From the NCBI GenBank assembly GCA_002293045.1, contig DBCM01000070.1, forward strand, positions 13,954 to 77,953: 64,000 nucleotides of DNA. The letters run 5' to 3'. Origin of the DNA: Flavobacteriales bacterium UBA958 (lineage in GTDB: Bacteria > Bacteroidota > Bacteroidia > Flavobacteriales_D > Crocinitomicaceae). The position numbers were made by a program, and so were the translations under genes. The notes under the pieces are model-generated. The model saw only the letters and a program-made list of their open reading frames with translations, ran no database searches and was not told the DNA's origin. Numbering within the stretch: the stretch's first letter is position 1; each line of letters begins with the position of its first letter. Below are positions 43,401 to 50,837 of this stretch, piece after piece.

Positions 43401-44607
43401 GAACTACTAAGGATTGCGTTGCATTATCAAAATATGGCCCTGGGTTATCGATCCCATCTGCATCTTGATACGGTCCTTCGAAGAAATCACATCCGATTGC
43501 TGGAGGATTGTCCCCATACCCTAATTTACCACCGTCGTTTTCATCATTCAGATCGCCATTATACATGTACCCTAATCCGCGAGAAACATCACACCCTGCG
43601 TAGTCATCCGCATAATTTCCAACATCCGCATCCAAGTATTGGGCAAAATATGTATCGTAAAGGGTTTGCGTACCGCGGTTTATTAACTCATAGTTGTAGA
43701 AGGTCATTTTATTCACCTCATCGTTTGTAGCGAAAGAGAACGCTTGCGCACGAATTTCCATTCCAATTGGATCGCCATTCGTCTCGGTGTGAATGTTCCC
43801 TTTATCATTAAATACCCACCAATGGGTTTCATCACCAAACAAAGAAATTCGTCGGTCAAACCCACACTGAATGTCATCACGCCCTAAAATATCATCGTAC
43901 CAAGGGTGGTCACCGTTGTCAGGATTATAATTTCCATCTTGATCTCTATCGTAATAAGGCGCCAAGAAATAATCTTGTCCTTTAGAAACATCCCCATGCG
44001 CTGGCCAGTTGTAGATTCTGTTTAACTCTTCATTCGAAGGCGATTGTACATCATCACATTCTGTAGTAATTCCCGCTTGGCATTCCCACCAAATATTAAA
44101 ACGAATTACTTCTGCTTTACGGATCGTGTAGAATTGGTCATATGCAATACACTGATCTGGATCGATGTTCGCCTCGCCAAAATCACGAATTGCTCCGTCC
44201 CCAACTGGGAATAAGGGATTATAATTTCCGGTACCTGGAGTTACTGATAACGGGCCAGGCCAAAAGTCGTTCCCTTGACGGTAGCGCAACGCGGCAAGTT
44301 TAAGCTGACCGTTAACGTCTGTTCCGCCCATCCAGAGTGCACCGGCAAAAATCGCAAAGCGATTACTTCCCTTTGGTACCTCGTAGGCTGCGACACCGTT
44401 TTGACGGTTTTGAAACATGGACCCTCCTTGCTCGATTAGGGCGCGTACATCATTAAATTCCATGATGTATTTTGCCGTAGCCGGACTACAGTTTGCTTTT
44501 GGTTTTCCAGTTGGCTTTTTACTTTTATCGTTTGGTCCGTAATATGCCAAGGCATTTGAACCAATGAAGACAATTGCGATAAATGTGGCAAATAATTGCT
44601 TTTTCAT
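40447..44607 (-). CDS. Giant secreted protein with T9SS-like C-terminal domain
   Basis: The 1386-residue protein has a signal peptide (MKKQLFATFIAIVFIGSNALA), which puts the start at 44607, inside the longest frame. The N-terminal part shares VAAYEVPKGSN and FAGALWMGGTDVNGQLKLAALRY motifs with the paralogues at 3612 and 60692. Asp/Asn-rich segments such as DRDQDGNYNPDNGDHPW resemble calcium-binding loops. The C-terminus is an Ig-like domain with VVPNPYYAYSDYE, VKIYSVNGKLIRTF and VAGGVYLIHVEV, close to the T9SS sorting type. It is the middle gene of an operon between a TonB-dependent receptor and a PorV-like shuttle. Surface location is likely; activity unknown. Confidence 0.87.
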   Translation of the reverse strand: MKKQLFATFIAIVFIGSNALAYYGPNDKSKKPTGKPKANCSPATAKYIMEFNDVRALIEQGGSMFQNRQNGVAAYEVPKGSNRFAIFAGALWMGGTDVNGQLKLAALRYRQGNDFWPGPLSVTPGTGNYNPLFPVGDGAIRDFGEANIDPDQCIAYDQFYTIRKAEVIRFNIWWECQAGITTECDDVQSPSNEELNRIYNWPAHGDVSKGQDYFLAPYYDRDQDGNYNPDNGDHPWYDDILGRDDIQCGFDRRISLFGDETHWWVFNDKGNIHTETNGDPIGMEIRAQAFSFATNDEVNKMTFYNYELINRGTQTLYDTYFAQYLDADVGNYADDYAGCDVSRGLGYMYNGDLNDENDGGKLGYGDNPPAIGCDFFEGPYQDADGIDNPGPYFDNATQSLVVPTVVDALANNGIVYKGIGIGYSDGIIDNERFGMRRFTYYTSTSAYPYNDPGPAAEFYNFMEGQWANGSEMYYGGLGSTPGVLSDYMFPGTSDPLSWSTAGTDMSGQYPNGWDESTNNNPAGDRRFVQSAGPFTLKPGAVNNITVGIVYGRSTEGTLMASVDAMKRADTKAQALFDACFKILSPPDAPKLTIQELDKELILMIENPISSNNYQEGYEEVDEINIPDPTVDRKYRFEGYQIFQLKNQDVSISDIADPTKARLVAQCDIKNSISRLINFEFDEALGFSVPVEKVDGENKGIRHSFQVTEDAFAQGARRLVNHKTYYYVAVAYAHNEFKKYDPNDPLLLDGQKMPYISSRLNFDGTAISSTPAVPHNPMPEADGTYQLVSYGSTPKITRLDGYGNGNRSLEFTDESLTTILNTGFMEDPEYAAGRGPVNIKVVDPLNLKGGYFECRFRNYTPTSPGNAADTASWVIYRYDTKGGTIQDSVSSDVTIAGDNEQIIPAWGISVQIHQENYYFPSGSGNITARTTDMIESSMTYGDSSKRWLMGVPDNDAYFPTNWIRSGDYAPECDENDPAFEGLPNGPTYLNPCNYPDEAGVDPDQSYEGILEGTIAPHRLTGYQADYMPLAYCGTFNGSSRQNASISFLPSVNIVITNDKSLWTRCPVVELGRTAGLNVGGAIPGALRKSPSVDKNGDADGTGTGMGWFPGYAVDLESGARLYMAFGENSFLGGENGADMVWNPTSNFVSNVGTPLMGGMHPIYVFSYNQKSINGYNSSFDFPAYTPGVSDVNANNVAYQKYLEVEANNTQSKRDLYGSLTWISYPIVTPGQSLLATDVTIRLRINKEYKNFTATGANGGKPMYGWSMDEIATEVGSHDALEEALKMINVVPNPYYAYSDYERTRIETKVKITNLPEKCTVKIYSVNGKLIRTFKKDSPVTSLDWDLTNHKAIPVAGGVYLIHVEVPEIGEVVLKFFGGMRTPDYQGI

Positions 44608-44626
44608 AACCTTTATGCTATTTATT

Positions 44627-47600
44627 TTAGAAATCATATTTTACTCCAAGACGAATGGTACGAGGTACACTAATGTTAAACGGATTATTCACCTTCATGG
44701 AGTAGTAATCGCGGAACGCTTGCTCATCCGTTTGATTTTGAATGGACGTTTGACTCGCTGCTGCTGCTAAATACCCATCGTCATCGGCATTACCGGTAGC
44801 GCGGTAAATGGATAATATATTGAATTGGTTAAACAAGTTCGTTGCACGGATATAGATGTTCAAATTGGAAACTTTTTCTTTGTCCTTGCTTTTCGCATCT
44901 TTTGACTTGTGCGTAATGGTTATGTTTCGATCCAACTGCATGTCTAATCGATACGTCCAAGGCATACGAGAGCCGTTCACTGTACCGCTGATCCCCGCAT
45001 TCAAGTTGCCAATTCCTTCATCTGTGATGAACGTTTGCGCTGAATATGGATACCCTGAATTGATGTTTGTAAAGATGTTTAATCCCGTATTCTCTAAGAC
45101 ATTAAATCCACCAATTTTTGGTCCGTTGTAATCCTTCCCTTCACCGTAACGATAGTCGAACGTAATGGCGAACGCATGACGTTGGTCGAAGCTATATGGG
45201 AAGATATTTCTTAGGTTAGGAATCCCTGCATTGATGAACGCCGCCATAGAAGTTGCATCAGACCCTGTACCATCAGCGAACTGTAAGGTATAGTTTGCAG
45301 TCATCCGAATGTTCCCTGTTTGACGTAAGTCGTATGCAATGGTCATCCCCTTAACGGTACCAAAGTCGCGATTACCGAATGTTTTGTAGGAAGCAGGGTA
45401 AGCCATGAACACGTTAATTAACTGTACATTATTTCGCTGTTCACGATAGAAGGCGGAGATTTTCAAGGAGGAGGTTGCAGACAATACTTGTTGGAATCCT
45501 AATTCGTAATCTACCGTAGTTTCTGGTTTGAGGTTTGCATTGTTAATTACGGCGCTTCGTGTTTGGATGAACTGATATTCGTATGGATCAAAACGGAAAC
45601 CTGAGGTCGGTCGTTTTGTTAAGATGTCATAATGCGCAAAAAACGAAGCTTTCTCAGAAATCGGAAACGAGAAGGCGATTCGAGGCATCACGTTAATTTG
45701 AGCTTTATAATCTTCAAATGCAGAGGCATCTGGTGCGGTTTGCCCTGGATTCAATACCCAAGGAGCAATACCACCGGCACCTTGAATGGTTTTCGGATCT
45801 TCTACGGTAGTCCCTACTGCATTGTACCACTGATCACCTGTTCTAAATCCGTTAATGCCTGTTGGGTTAGAAATGTCGTTCACATAAACAATATAATCGT
45901 CGCCCATACTTTCAGGGATATCTACCCAGTTGTATTGACCTGGGTCATTTGCCTTTAGTTCTTTCGCTTCCTTCACAGTTCGCGCGTTAAAGAACAAATA
46001 TTGATCTTTCAACACAGGTTGATTCGCATCAAATACATCAACACGTACACCCACGTTAAACACGATGTCTTTGAATGCAAATTTATCCATTACATAACCA
46101 GCCATGTAAGTAGGTTGGAATGCGCCAATAAATCGCTTGTAATTGCCGTTTTCATCGAACTCGTTAAAATACTTGTTAATATCTGTAGTTCCTTTTACTT
46201 TCTTTCCAGTATGATCAAATCCGTAATATGAAACGAATGAGTTTCCACCATTCATTAACTCATCGGGTGAGAACATATCAAACTGAAACATCCCCGGATC
46301 GTACATGTCAATGTCAACATAATCATCTCCTGCAATATTCAACCCAAGTGCTTTTCTTACGCTGTAATCAAAGAAAGACTGATTATCGTTGTTTAATTGG
46401 CCCCCATAAACCCCTGTTCCGGATTGGCTGGCATATCCCGCATTTAAACGGTCATAGGTAATGGCCTTAAACGAACCAGAGTCAGTAATTACTCCCGAAG
46501 CGTAATCAAGCTCTTCAATGTGGAAGTTCATCAACTGACGAGCGATGGACCAAATTGCCACCGGGCCTTGGTCACCATTAGACCATCCGCGGTCGATGCG
46601 TTGTTCATATTCGAACCCTAGTGATACACTGTGGTTACCGATCACTAAGGATCCCGCTCCCGTTACTCGAAACTGGTCGTTTTCAAACTTACCAAACCCG
46701 TTTGAAGGAGAACCGATGTTGGACCAAATGCCGTAAACGCTTTGAGGTGCATCTCCATTTCTCAAGGCATTTCCTTGCTGGATTTGGAATAAGTTTTCAT
46801 AATGACCAAGAGGCTCTCCTTGGTAAATGTTATAGTATTGAGTTGTGATCGCAGCCAATGCAGCATTGGTTTCCGAAGGAGAAAATGCAACCTCTAAATC
46901 CTTGAATCCGTTGTGTTCCCAACGTTGTAAGTTATCATTAAACTGATAGGATGGTGTACGTCGGGTAGTAAATTTCCCCACGTGACCATAATTAAAGATA
47001 TTGTATTGATGCCTTGGGTCATAAGAATCCCGTAGCGTTTTGCTGTAATCAACCATTAAGGTGTAGTTCGCAGACTTAATTTTGCTGTTTTTGTTATCAC
47101 TCGTGAAACGTTGTGAAATTTTTCCGTACACACGGTAATCCAAGCCTTTAGATTCTCCGAAATTGGTGAAATTCAGAAGGGATGCTGCGTAGGAGTAATT
47201 AGACGCTCTAAAGTAATTTAAGGATCCTCCGAACTGTACGTTTACTGAAGGACCTGTATTTACGTCAATTTTACCTTGACCGGAAATCGTTGTATTTCTG
47301 GCGTTCATTCTCCAAGGAACTTTCTCGAAATCCGATTCTTTGGTTGGGTTACCATCAGCGTCTAAGGGGTTTTGTAAAAACAAGGCATTATGGAAGGTTC
47401 CGAATCCCGTAGAAGTTGGGCGCAAAGGATTTGCAAGAAGCTCATCCCTGGTTTCTTGCTTTACACGCCATCCACCGCCAGCTAGAGGTCGATTGTCTAG
47501 CTCATCCGTTAAATTACCAGAAACAAGGAATCCTAAAAGGGGACGAGTTTTATTGCCTGCAGAATCTTTTTGCATCCAAAGTGGTCCGGATAACATTCCC

Positions 47601-48424
47601 TCGACAAGGTTGTATCCAAATTTATCCAATCCAATCACTTTTCCGTCGTACCCGTTTGGATCTGCTCCTTTAAAGTATGCCCCAGAAGTTACTGCTTCAA
47701 TGCTACCAAAGTAAATGGCTGAAGGGCCTCTGGTGGTTACGGAAATGATTCCTCCAGTAACATCCCCATAATTCGCAGGAACCCCACCCGTTATAACCGA
47801 TACTTCTTCGAGTGCGGCTTTCGGTAGGTTAGCAGAACCACGGACCTTAATTCCATCAATAAAGAAATAGGTGGCGTCTGAACGTGAACCTCTCACCGAA
47901 ATCGCACCGCTTCCTTCGTTTGTATTTACCCCTCCAACAGATTGGGCCACACCTGCTGCAGAACGCACGGGCATTCTGGCAATGTCTTCCCTCCCGAGCA
48001 CGGCACCTGATGCCCCACCGTCTTTATCAATAAGGGGAACTTTGTATCGAGTTACCTTCACCTCATCTTTTTGTAGCTCATTTTCGGGCTTACCTAAGGT
48101 TATTTTTTCCAAAAAGGTAATCTTGTCTGAAGAGATAACCACGCCTTGTTCGAGGGCGTCTTGATAGCCTTCGATCTTGTTGGTTACCTTCACATCGTAG
48201 GATCCCGGAAGAATGGCATTAATTTGAAATTCTCCTTTTTCATCCGTAATGGCATTCCCCTTCATCGAAGTTCCTGACATTAAATAAACCTTGGCACTGG
48301 GTATAACTTCCCCAGATTTTTGGTCTTTAACTATCCCCTTTAGGGTTCCCAATCCAGACTGAGCAAACATGTAAGCGCTTGAAAACAAAACGCTTAACAC
48401 TAATAACTGTAATTTTTTCAGCAT
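44627..48424 (-). CDS. TonB-dependent receptor with carboxypeptidase-like regulatory domain
   Basis: A 1265-residue outer-membrane receptor. A signal peptide (MLKKLQLLVLSVLFSSAYMFAQ) leads to a carboxypeptidase-regulatory-like beta domain (GTLKGIVKDQKSGEVIPSA, residues about 25-110). A plug domain follows, with SVGGVNTNEGSGAISVRGSR and FIDGIKVRGSANLPK near 165-205, and then a 22-strand barrel ending in IRLGVKYDF. It should import a large substrate or support the export of a partner. It is the first gene of the three-gene operon with the secreted protein (19 bp away) and the PorV-like protein. A weak promoter is at 48471-48501. Confidence 0.93.
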   Translation of the reverse strand: MLKKLQLLVLSVLFSSAYMFAQSGLGTLKGIVKDQKSGEVIPSAKVYLMSGTSMKGNAITDEKGEFQINAILPGSYDVKVTNKIEGYQDALEQGVVISSDKITFLEKITLGKPENELQKDEVKVTRYKVPLIDKDGGASGAVLGREDIARMPVRSAAGVAQSVGGVNTNEGSGAISVRGSRSDATYFFIDGIKVRGSANLPKAALEEVSVITGGVPANYGDVTGGIISVTTRGPSAIYFGSIEAVTSGAYFKGADPNGYDGKVIGLDKFGYNLVEGMLSGPLWMQKDSAGNKTRPLLGFLVSGNLTDELDNRPLAGGGWRVKQETRDELLANPLRPTSTGFGTFHNALFLQNPLDADGNPTKESDFEKVPWRMNARNTTISGQGKIDVNTGPSVNVQFGGSLNYFRASNYSYAASLLNFTNFGESKGLDYRVYGKISQRFTSDNKNSKIKSANYTLMVDYSKTLRDSYDPRHQYNIFNYGHVGKFTTRRTPSYQFNDNLQRWEHNGFKDLEVAFSPSETNAALAAITTQYYNIYQGEPLGHYENLFQIQQGNALRNGDAPQSVYGIWSNIGSPSNGFGKFENDQFRVTGAGSLVIGNHSVSLGFEYEQRIDRGWSNGDQGPVAIWSIARQLMNFHIEELDYASGVITDSGSFKAITYDRLNAGYASQSGTGVYGGQLNNDNQSFFDYSVRKALGLNIAGDDYVDIDMYDPGMFQFDMFSPDELMNGGNSFVSYYGFDHTGKKVKGTTDINKYFNEFDENGNYKRFIGAFQPTYMAGYVMDKFAFKDIVFNVGVRVDVFDANQPVLKDQYLFFNARTVKEAKELKANDPGQYNWVDIPESMGDDYIVYVNDISNPTGINGFRTGDQWYNAVGTTVEDPKTIQGAGGIAPWVLNPGQTAPDASAFEDYKAQINVMPRIAFSFPISEKASFFAHYDILTKRPTSGFRFDPYEYQFIQTRSAVINNANLKPETTVDYELGFQQVLSATSSLKISAFYREQRNNVQLINVFMAYPASYKTFGNRDFGTVKGMTIAYDLRQTGNIRMTANYTLQFADGTGSDATSMAAFINAGIPNLRNIFPYSFDQRHAFAITFDYRYGEGKDYNGPKIGGFNVLENTGLNIFTNINSGYPYSAQTFITDEGIGNLNAGISGTVNGSRMPWTYRLDMQLDRNITITHKSKDAKSKDKEKVSNLNIYIRATNLFNQFNILSIYRATGNADDDGYLAAAASQTSIQNQTDEQAFRDYYSMKVNNPFNISVPRTIRLGVKYDF

Positions 48425-48470
48425 ATTCTTTCGTAAATTGTTGCTAAGAACACATTAAATTTAAGTTGCT

Positions 48471-48501
48471 AAATATAGAAATATAAACTTGTATAGCCAA
48501 A
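48471..48501 (-). promoter_or_regulatory. Possible promoter of the TonB-receptor operon
   Basis: On the minus strand TTG (48501-48499) and TATATTTA (48478-48471; one mismatch to TAnnTTTG) are 20 bp apart. A 5' leader of about 45 bp would follow. Confidence 0.4.
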
Positions 48502-48578
48502 ATGTTAAAAAAATAAAAAGAAAAAAATGCCGAATTTTACAATCGAAGTACCGATAAGCGTTAACGAATAACAGATGT

Positions 48579-49184
48579 ATGGTTGGAAAAACAGGGATTA
48601 CTAATTTTGTCCATTGGGAACTGGGAGAGATTCAAGTGCTGAATGCCGATTACGTACCACTTAGCCCTGAAGAAAACGCGCAACTCTTGCGCTTGGGTTC
48701 TGATCAACGCAAAAAAGAGTTCAAGGCCATTCGAGTATTAAAGCAAAGAGTATTTGGTGCGGAAGAAATCATTTACGGGTTGCATGGTAAACCAGAAATA
48801 CCCCAAGCAGGGGTCAGTATCGGAATAAGTCATTCATCGCAATGGGCCCTATTTGCACATGCGGCGGTTGCCTTTGGTTGCGATGTTGAAGAGCCAAATG
48901 AACGGATCAATCGGGTAGCAGAACGCTTTTGCAGTGCTGAAGAGCTTGAATTATTCCCAGGGGAAGTAGGCATTATTCAACTTACACAACTGTGGAGTTG
49001 TAAGGAAGCCATCTATAAACTCGTGAATGAGCCAGGGATTCATTGGAAAGACCAAATGCGATGCACTGCTATTTCAGGATCGAAGTTTCTGTTTACGGTA
49101 GAAACCCCCATGAAACATCCCATGATTCAGTGCGAAACCATACATGTTCACAACGCCATTATTTCCATCGCAACCTATGCATAA
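48579..49184 (+). CDS. 4'-phosphopantetheinyl transferase family protein
   Basis: The 201-residue enzyme transfers a phosphopantetheine arm to acyl or peptidyl carrier proteins. The Sfp/AcpS superfamily motifs are visible: GVSIGISHSSQWALFAHA near residue 78-95, GCDVEEPNERI near 100 with metal-binding acidic residues, and LWSCKEAIYKL near 137-147. It lacks a long N-terminal half and is nearer in size to Sfp-like members. It overlaps the GGGPS gene by 8 bp, so the two are co-translated. Confidence 0.9.
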   Translation: MVGKTGITNFVHWELGEIQVLNADYVPLSPEENAQLLRLGSDQRKKEFKAIRVLKQRVFGAEEIIYGLHGKPEIPQAGVSIGISHSSQWALFAHAAVAFGCDVEEPNERINRVAERFCSAEELELFPGEVGIIQLTQLWSCKEAIYKLVNEPGIHWKDQMRCTAISGSKFLFTVETPMKHPMIQCETIHVHNAIISIATYA

Positions 49185-49920
49185 ACAGAGCACCTTATTG
49201 AATAAATTGGCAAACACGCGCAAGGGAATCGCTATTCTGATTGACCCTGAAAAGGCCAGTGATCAGCAGCAATTCGACCAACAGTTAGCCGCAATAAAGC
49301 TAATCGCCCCTGCATTTATCTTTATAGGTGGCAGTACCGTTTCAGCGACCGAAATGAACTCGGTTGTTGAACGCCTAAAGGCAAGTACAGGCATTCCACT
49401 CATCATATTCCCAGGGGGTATTTCACAAATAAACACGGAAGCAGATGGGATTCTTTTTCTTTCGCTCATATCCGGAAGAAACCCAAGGTATCTGATTGGT
49501 GCGCACGTGGAAGCCGCTTCCCAGCTTTTTGATGCTCCGGTTGAGGTGATTAGTACGGGGTATATTCTAGTAGAGGGAGGAATCACCTCCGCAGTAGCTA
49601 GGGTATCGGAAACTGATCCAATCCCACAAGATGAAGTAAGTCTGATAGCATCCACAGCAAAAGCGGGAATATTGTTAGGCATGCATTGCCTGTATGTAGA
49701 TGCTGGAAGTGGCGCCAGTACGCCCGTATCCACAGCGATTATTAACGCACTTAGTGGGCTTGGATGTCCATTAATCATTGGCGGTGGGCTCCGAACCATT
49801 GCTTCCATTAAAAAAGCACATGAGGCCGGCGCAACCTTAGTGGTTATTGGGAATAAATTAGAGGAAGACCCTTCGTTTATGAAGGAACTGGCCCAATACA
49901 ATATAAAAAACAATGGATGA
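49177..49920 (+). CDS. Geranylgeranylglyceryl / heptaprenylglyceryl phosphate synthase
   Basis: The enzyme joins a polyprenyl group to sn-glycerol-1-phosphate, giving an ether lipid precursor of archaeal type. In the 247-residue TIM barrel the ILIDPEKA start near residue 17-24, IFIGGSTVSATEM near 46, PLIIFPGGISQI near 71-82, FLSLISGRNPRYLIG near 92-106, the YVDAGSGAS loop and PLIIGGGLRT near 205 are typical of the GGGPS/PcrB family. Bacteroidota are known to have group II members. The ATG at 49177 (not 49144) overlaps the PPTase stop by 8 bp and starts right at the first helix. Chain length cannot be told from sequence by eye. Confidence 0.88.
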   Translation: MHKQSTLLNKLANTRKGIAILIDPEKASDQQQFDQQLAAIKLIAPAFIFIGGSTVSATEMNSVVERLKASTGIPLIIFPGGISQINTEADGILFLSLISGRNPRYLIGAHVEAASQLFDAPVEVISTGYILVEGGITSAVARVSETDPIPQDEVSLIASTAKAGILLGMHCLYVDAGSGASTPVSTAIINALSGLGCPLIIGGGLRTIASIKKAHEAGATLVVIGNKLEEDPSFMKELAQYNIKNNG

Positions 49921-49944
49921 CAGTTGCCGGACTGGAAGTAAAAC

Positions 49945-50781
49945 CTAATGAATAATTGCCTTTAAACTAAGGTCTAGGCTTTTTACATGATGCGTAAGTG
50001 CGCCAACAGAAATATAATGCACCCCTGCTTCGGCAAATTCCACAATGTTATCTTCTGTAATCCCTCCGGAAGCTTCAATTTCGAAATGCGGGGGAATCAT
50101 GGAAAGGCACGCGCGAATCTGTTTTGGAGAAAAATTATCTAATAAAATGCGGTCCACTCCTTGGGTTTGAATCACTTCTCGGAGTTCGGTTTCATTTCGC
50201 ACCTCCACCTCTACGGGGATGGTTAAATGCCGTGCGATTTTGTATGCGTTTACTGCATGTACCGCTTTTTCAATTCCTCCAGAAAAATCAATGTGATTAT
50301 CCTTGAGCATGATCATATCGTACAACCCAAAGCGATGGTTAGATCCTCCGCCAATCCGAACCGCTTCTTTTTCCAATAATCTGAATCCCGGTGTTGTTTT
50401 CCGTGTATCGAGCAACTTCGCAGAAGTATGTGCAATTTTTTGACTTAAGGCTTGTGTTTTCGTTGCAATCCCAGACATGCGTTGCATGCAATTCAGAATT
50501 AACCGTTCCGTCGTTAAGATATTTCGCGCATTCCCCTCTACAATAAAGGCAAGATCTCCCGGTGAGACGGAATCACCGTCCTTTTTAAACCACTGAACAT
50601 TCGCCTGGGTATCCGTAAGCTCGTATATCTGTTTAGCCACCTCAAGGCCTGCTATCACTCCGGACTCTTTAATTAATAATCTCGCGGTACTTCTAGCCTC
50701 AAGCGGGATAGACGCGATGGTAGAATGGTCTCCTTCGCCAATGTCTTCTGCGAGCCAAGCGTTAATTAAGTCCTGTAACAT
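49945..50781 (-). CDS. nadC: Nicotinate-nucleotide pyrophosphorylase (quinolinate phosphoribosyltransferase)
   Basis: NadC turns quinolinate and PRPP into nicotinate mononucleotide in de novo NAD synthesis. The 278-residue length is normal. Family motifs: EDIGEGDHS near residue 14, ILNCMQRMSGIAT near 120, LLDTRKTTPGFRLLEKEAVRIGGGSNHRFGLYD in the middle (split at LLDTRKTTPG and RIGGGSNHRFGLYD), MLKDNHI near 162, EVEVRNETEL near 193, and EASGGITEDNI near 236. A TACCTTTG box 5 bp before the ATG sets the start. It diverges from the LytS-like kinase. Confidence 0.96.
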   Translation of the reverse strand: MLQDLINAWLAEDIGEGDHSTIASIPLEARSTARLLIKESGVIAGLEVAKQIYELTDTQANVQWFKKDGDSVSPGDLAFIVEGNARNILTTERLILNCMQRMSGIATKTQALSQKIAHTSAKLLDTRKTTPGFRLLEKEAVRIGGGSNHRFGLYDMIMLKDNHIDFSGGIEKAVHAVNAYKIARHLTIPVEVEVRNETELREVIQTQGVDRILLDNFSPKQIRACLSMIPPHFEIEASGGITEDNIVEFAEAGVHYISVGALTHHVKSLDLSLKAIIH

Positions 50782-50786
50782 AGTAA

Positions 50787-50794
50787 CAAAGGTA
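50787..50794 (-). promoter_or_regulatory. -7 promoter box of nadC
   Basis: TACCTTTG on the minus strand, 5 bp before the nadC ATG; the divergent kinase promoter lies within 40 bp, so the two promoters share the 56-bp spacer. Confidence 0.55.
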
Positions 50795-50803
50795 GAAAAG
50801 TAA

Positions 50804-50833
50804 TTGGAGGTTCATGTTGAAAAGTTATCTTTG
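50804..50833 (+). promoter_or_regulatory. Promoter of the LytS-like kinase gene
   Basis: TTG at 50804-50806 and TATCTTTG at 50826-50833 are 19 bp apart, a full Bacteroidota promoter. The GTG at 50838 follows 4 bp later, so the transcript starts at or near it. The ATG at 50814 lies inside the promoter and cannot be translated from this mRNA. Confidence 0.7.
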
Positions 50834-50837
50834 TTTG

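Noticed and set aside
40447..44607. Recent duplication between this gene and 60692-64000 producing a mobile element
   Set aside because: No transposase, terminal repeats or identical flanks were seen; the two proteins differ throughout, so an old paralogy is enough.
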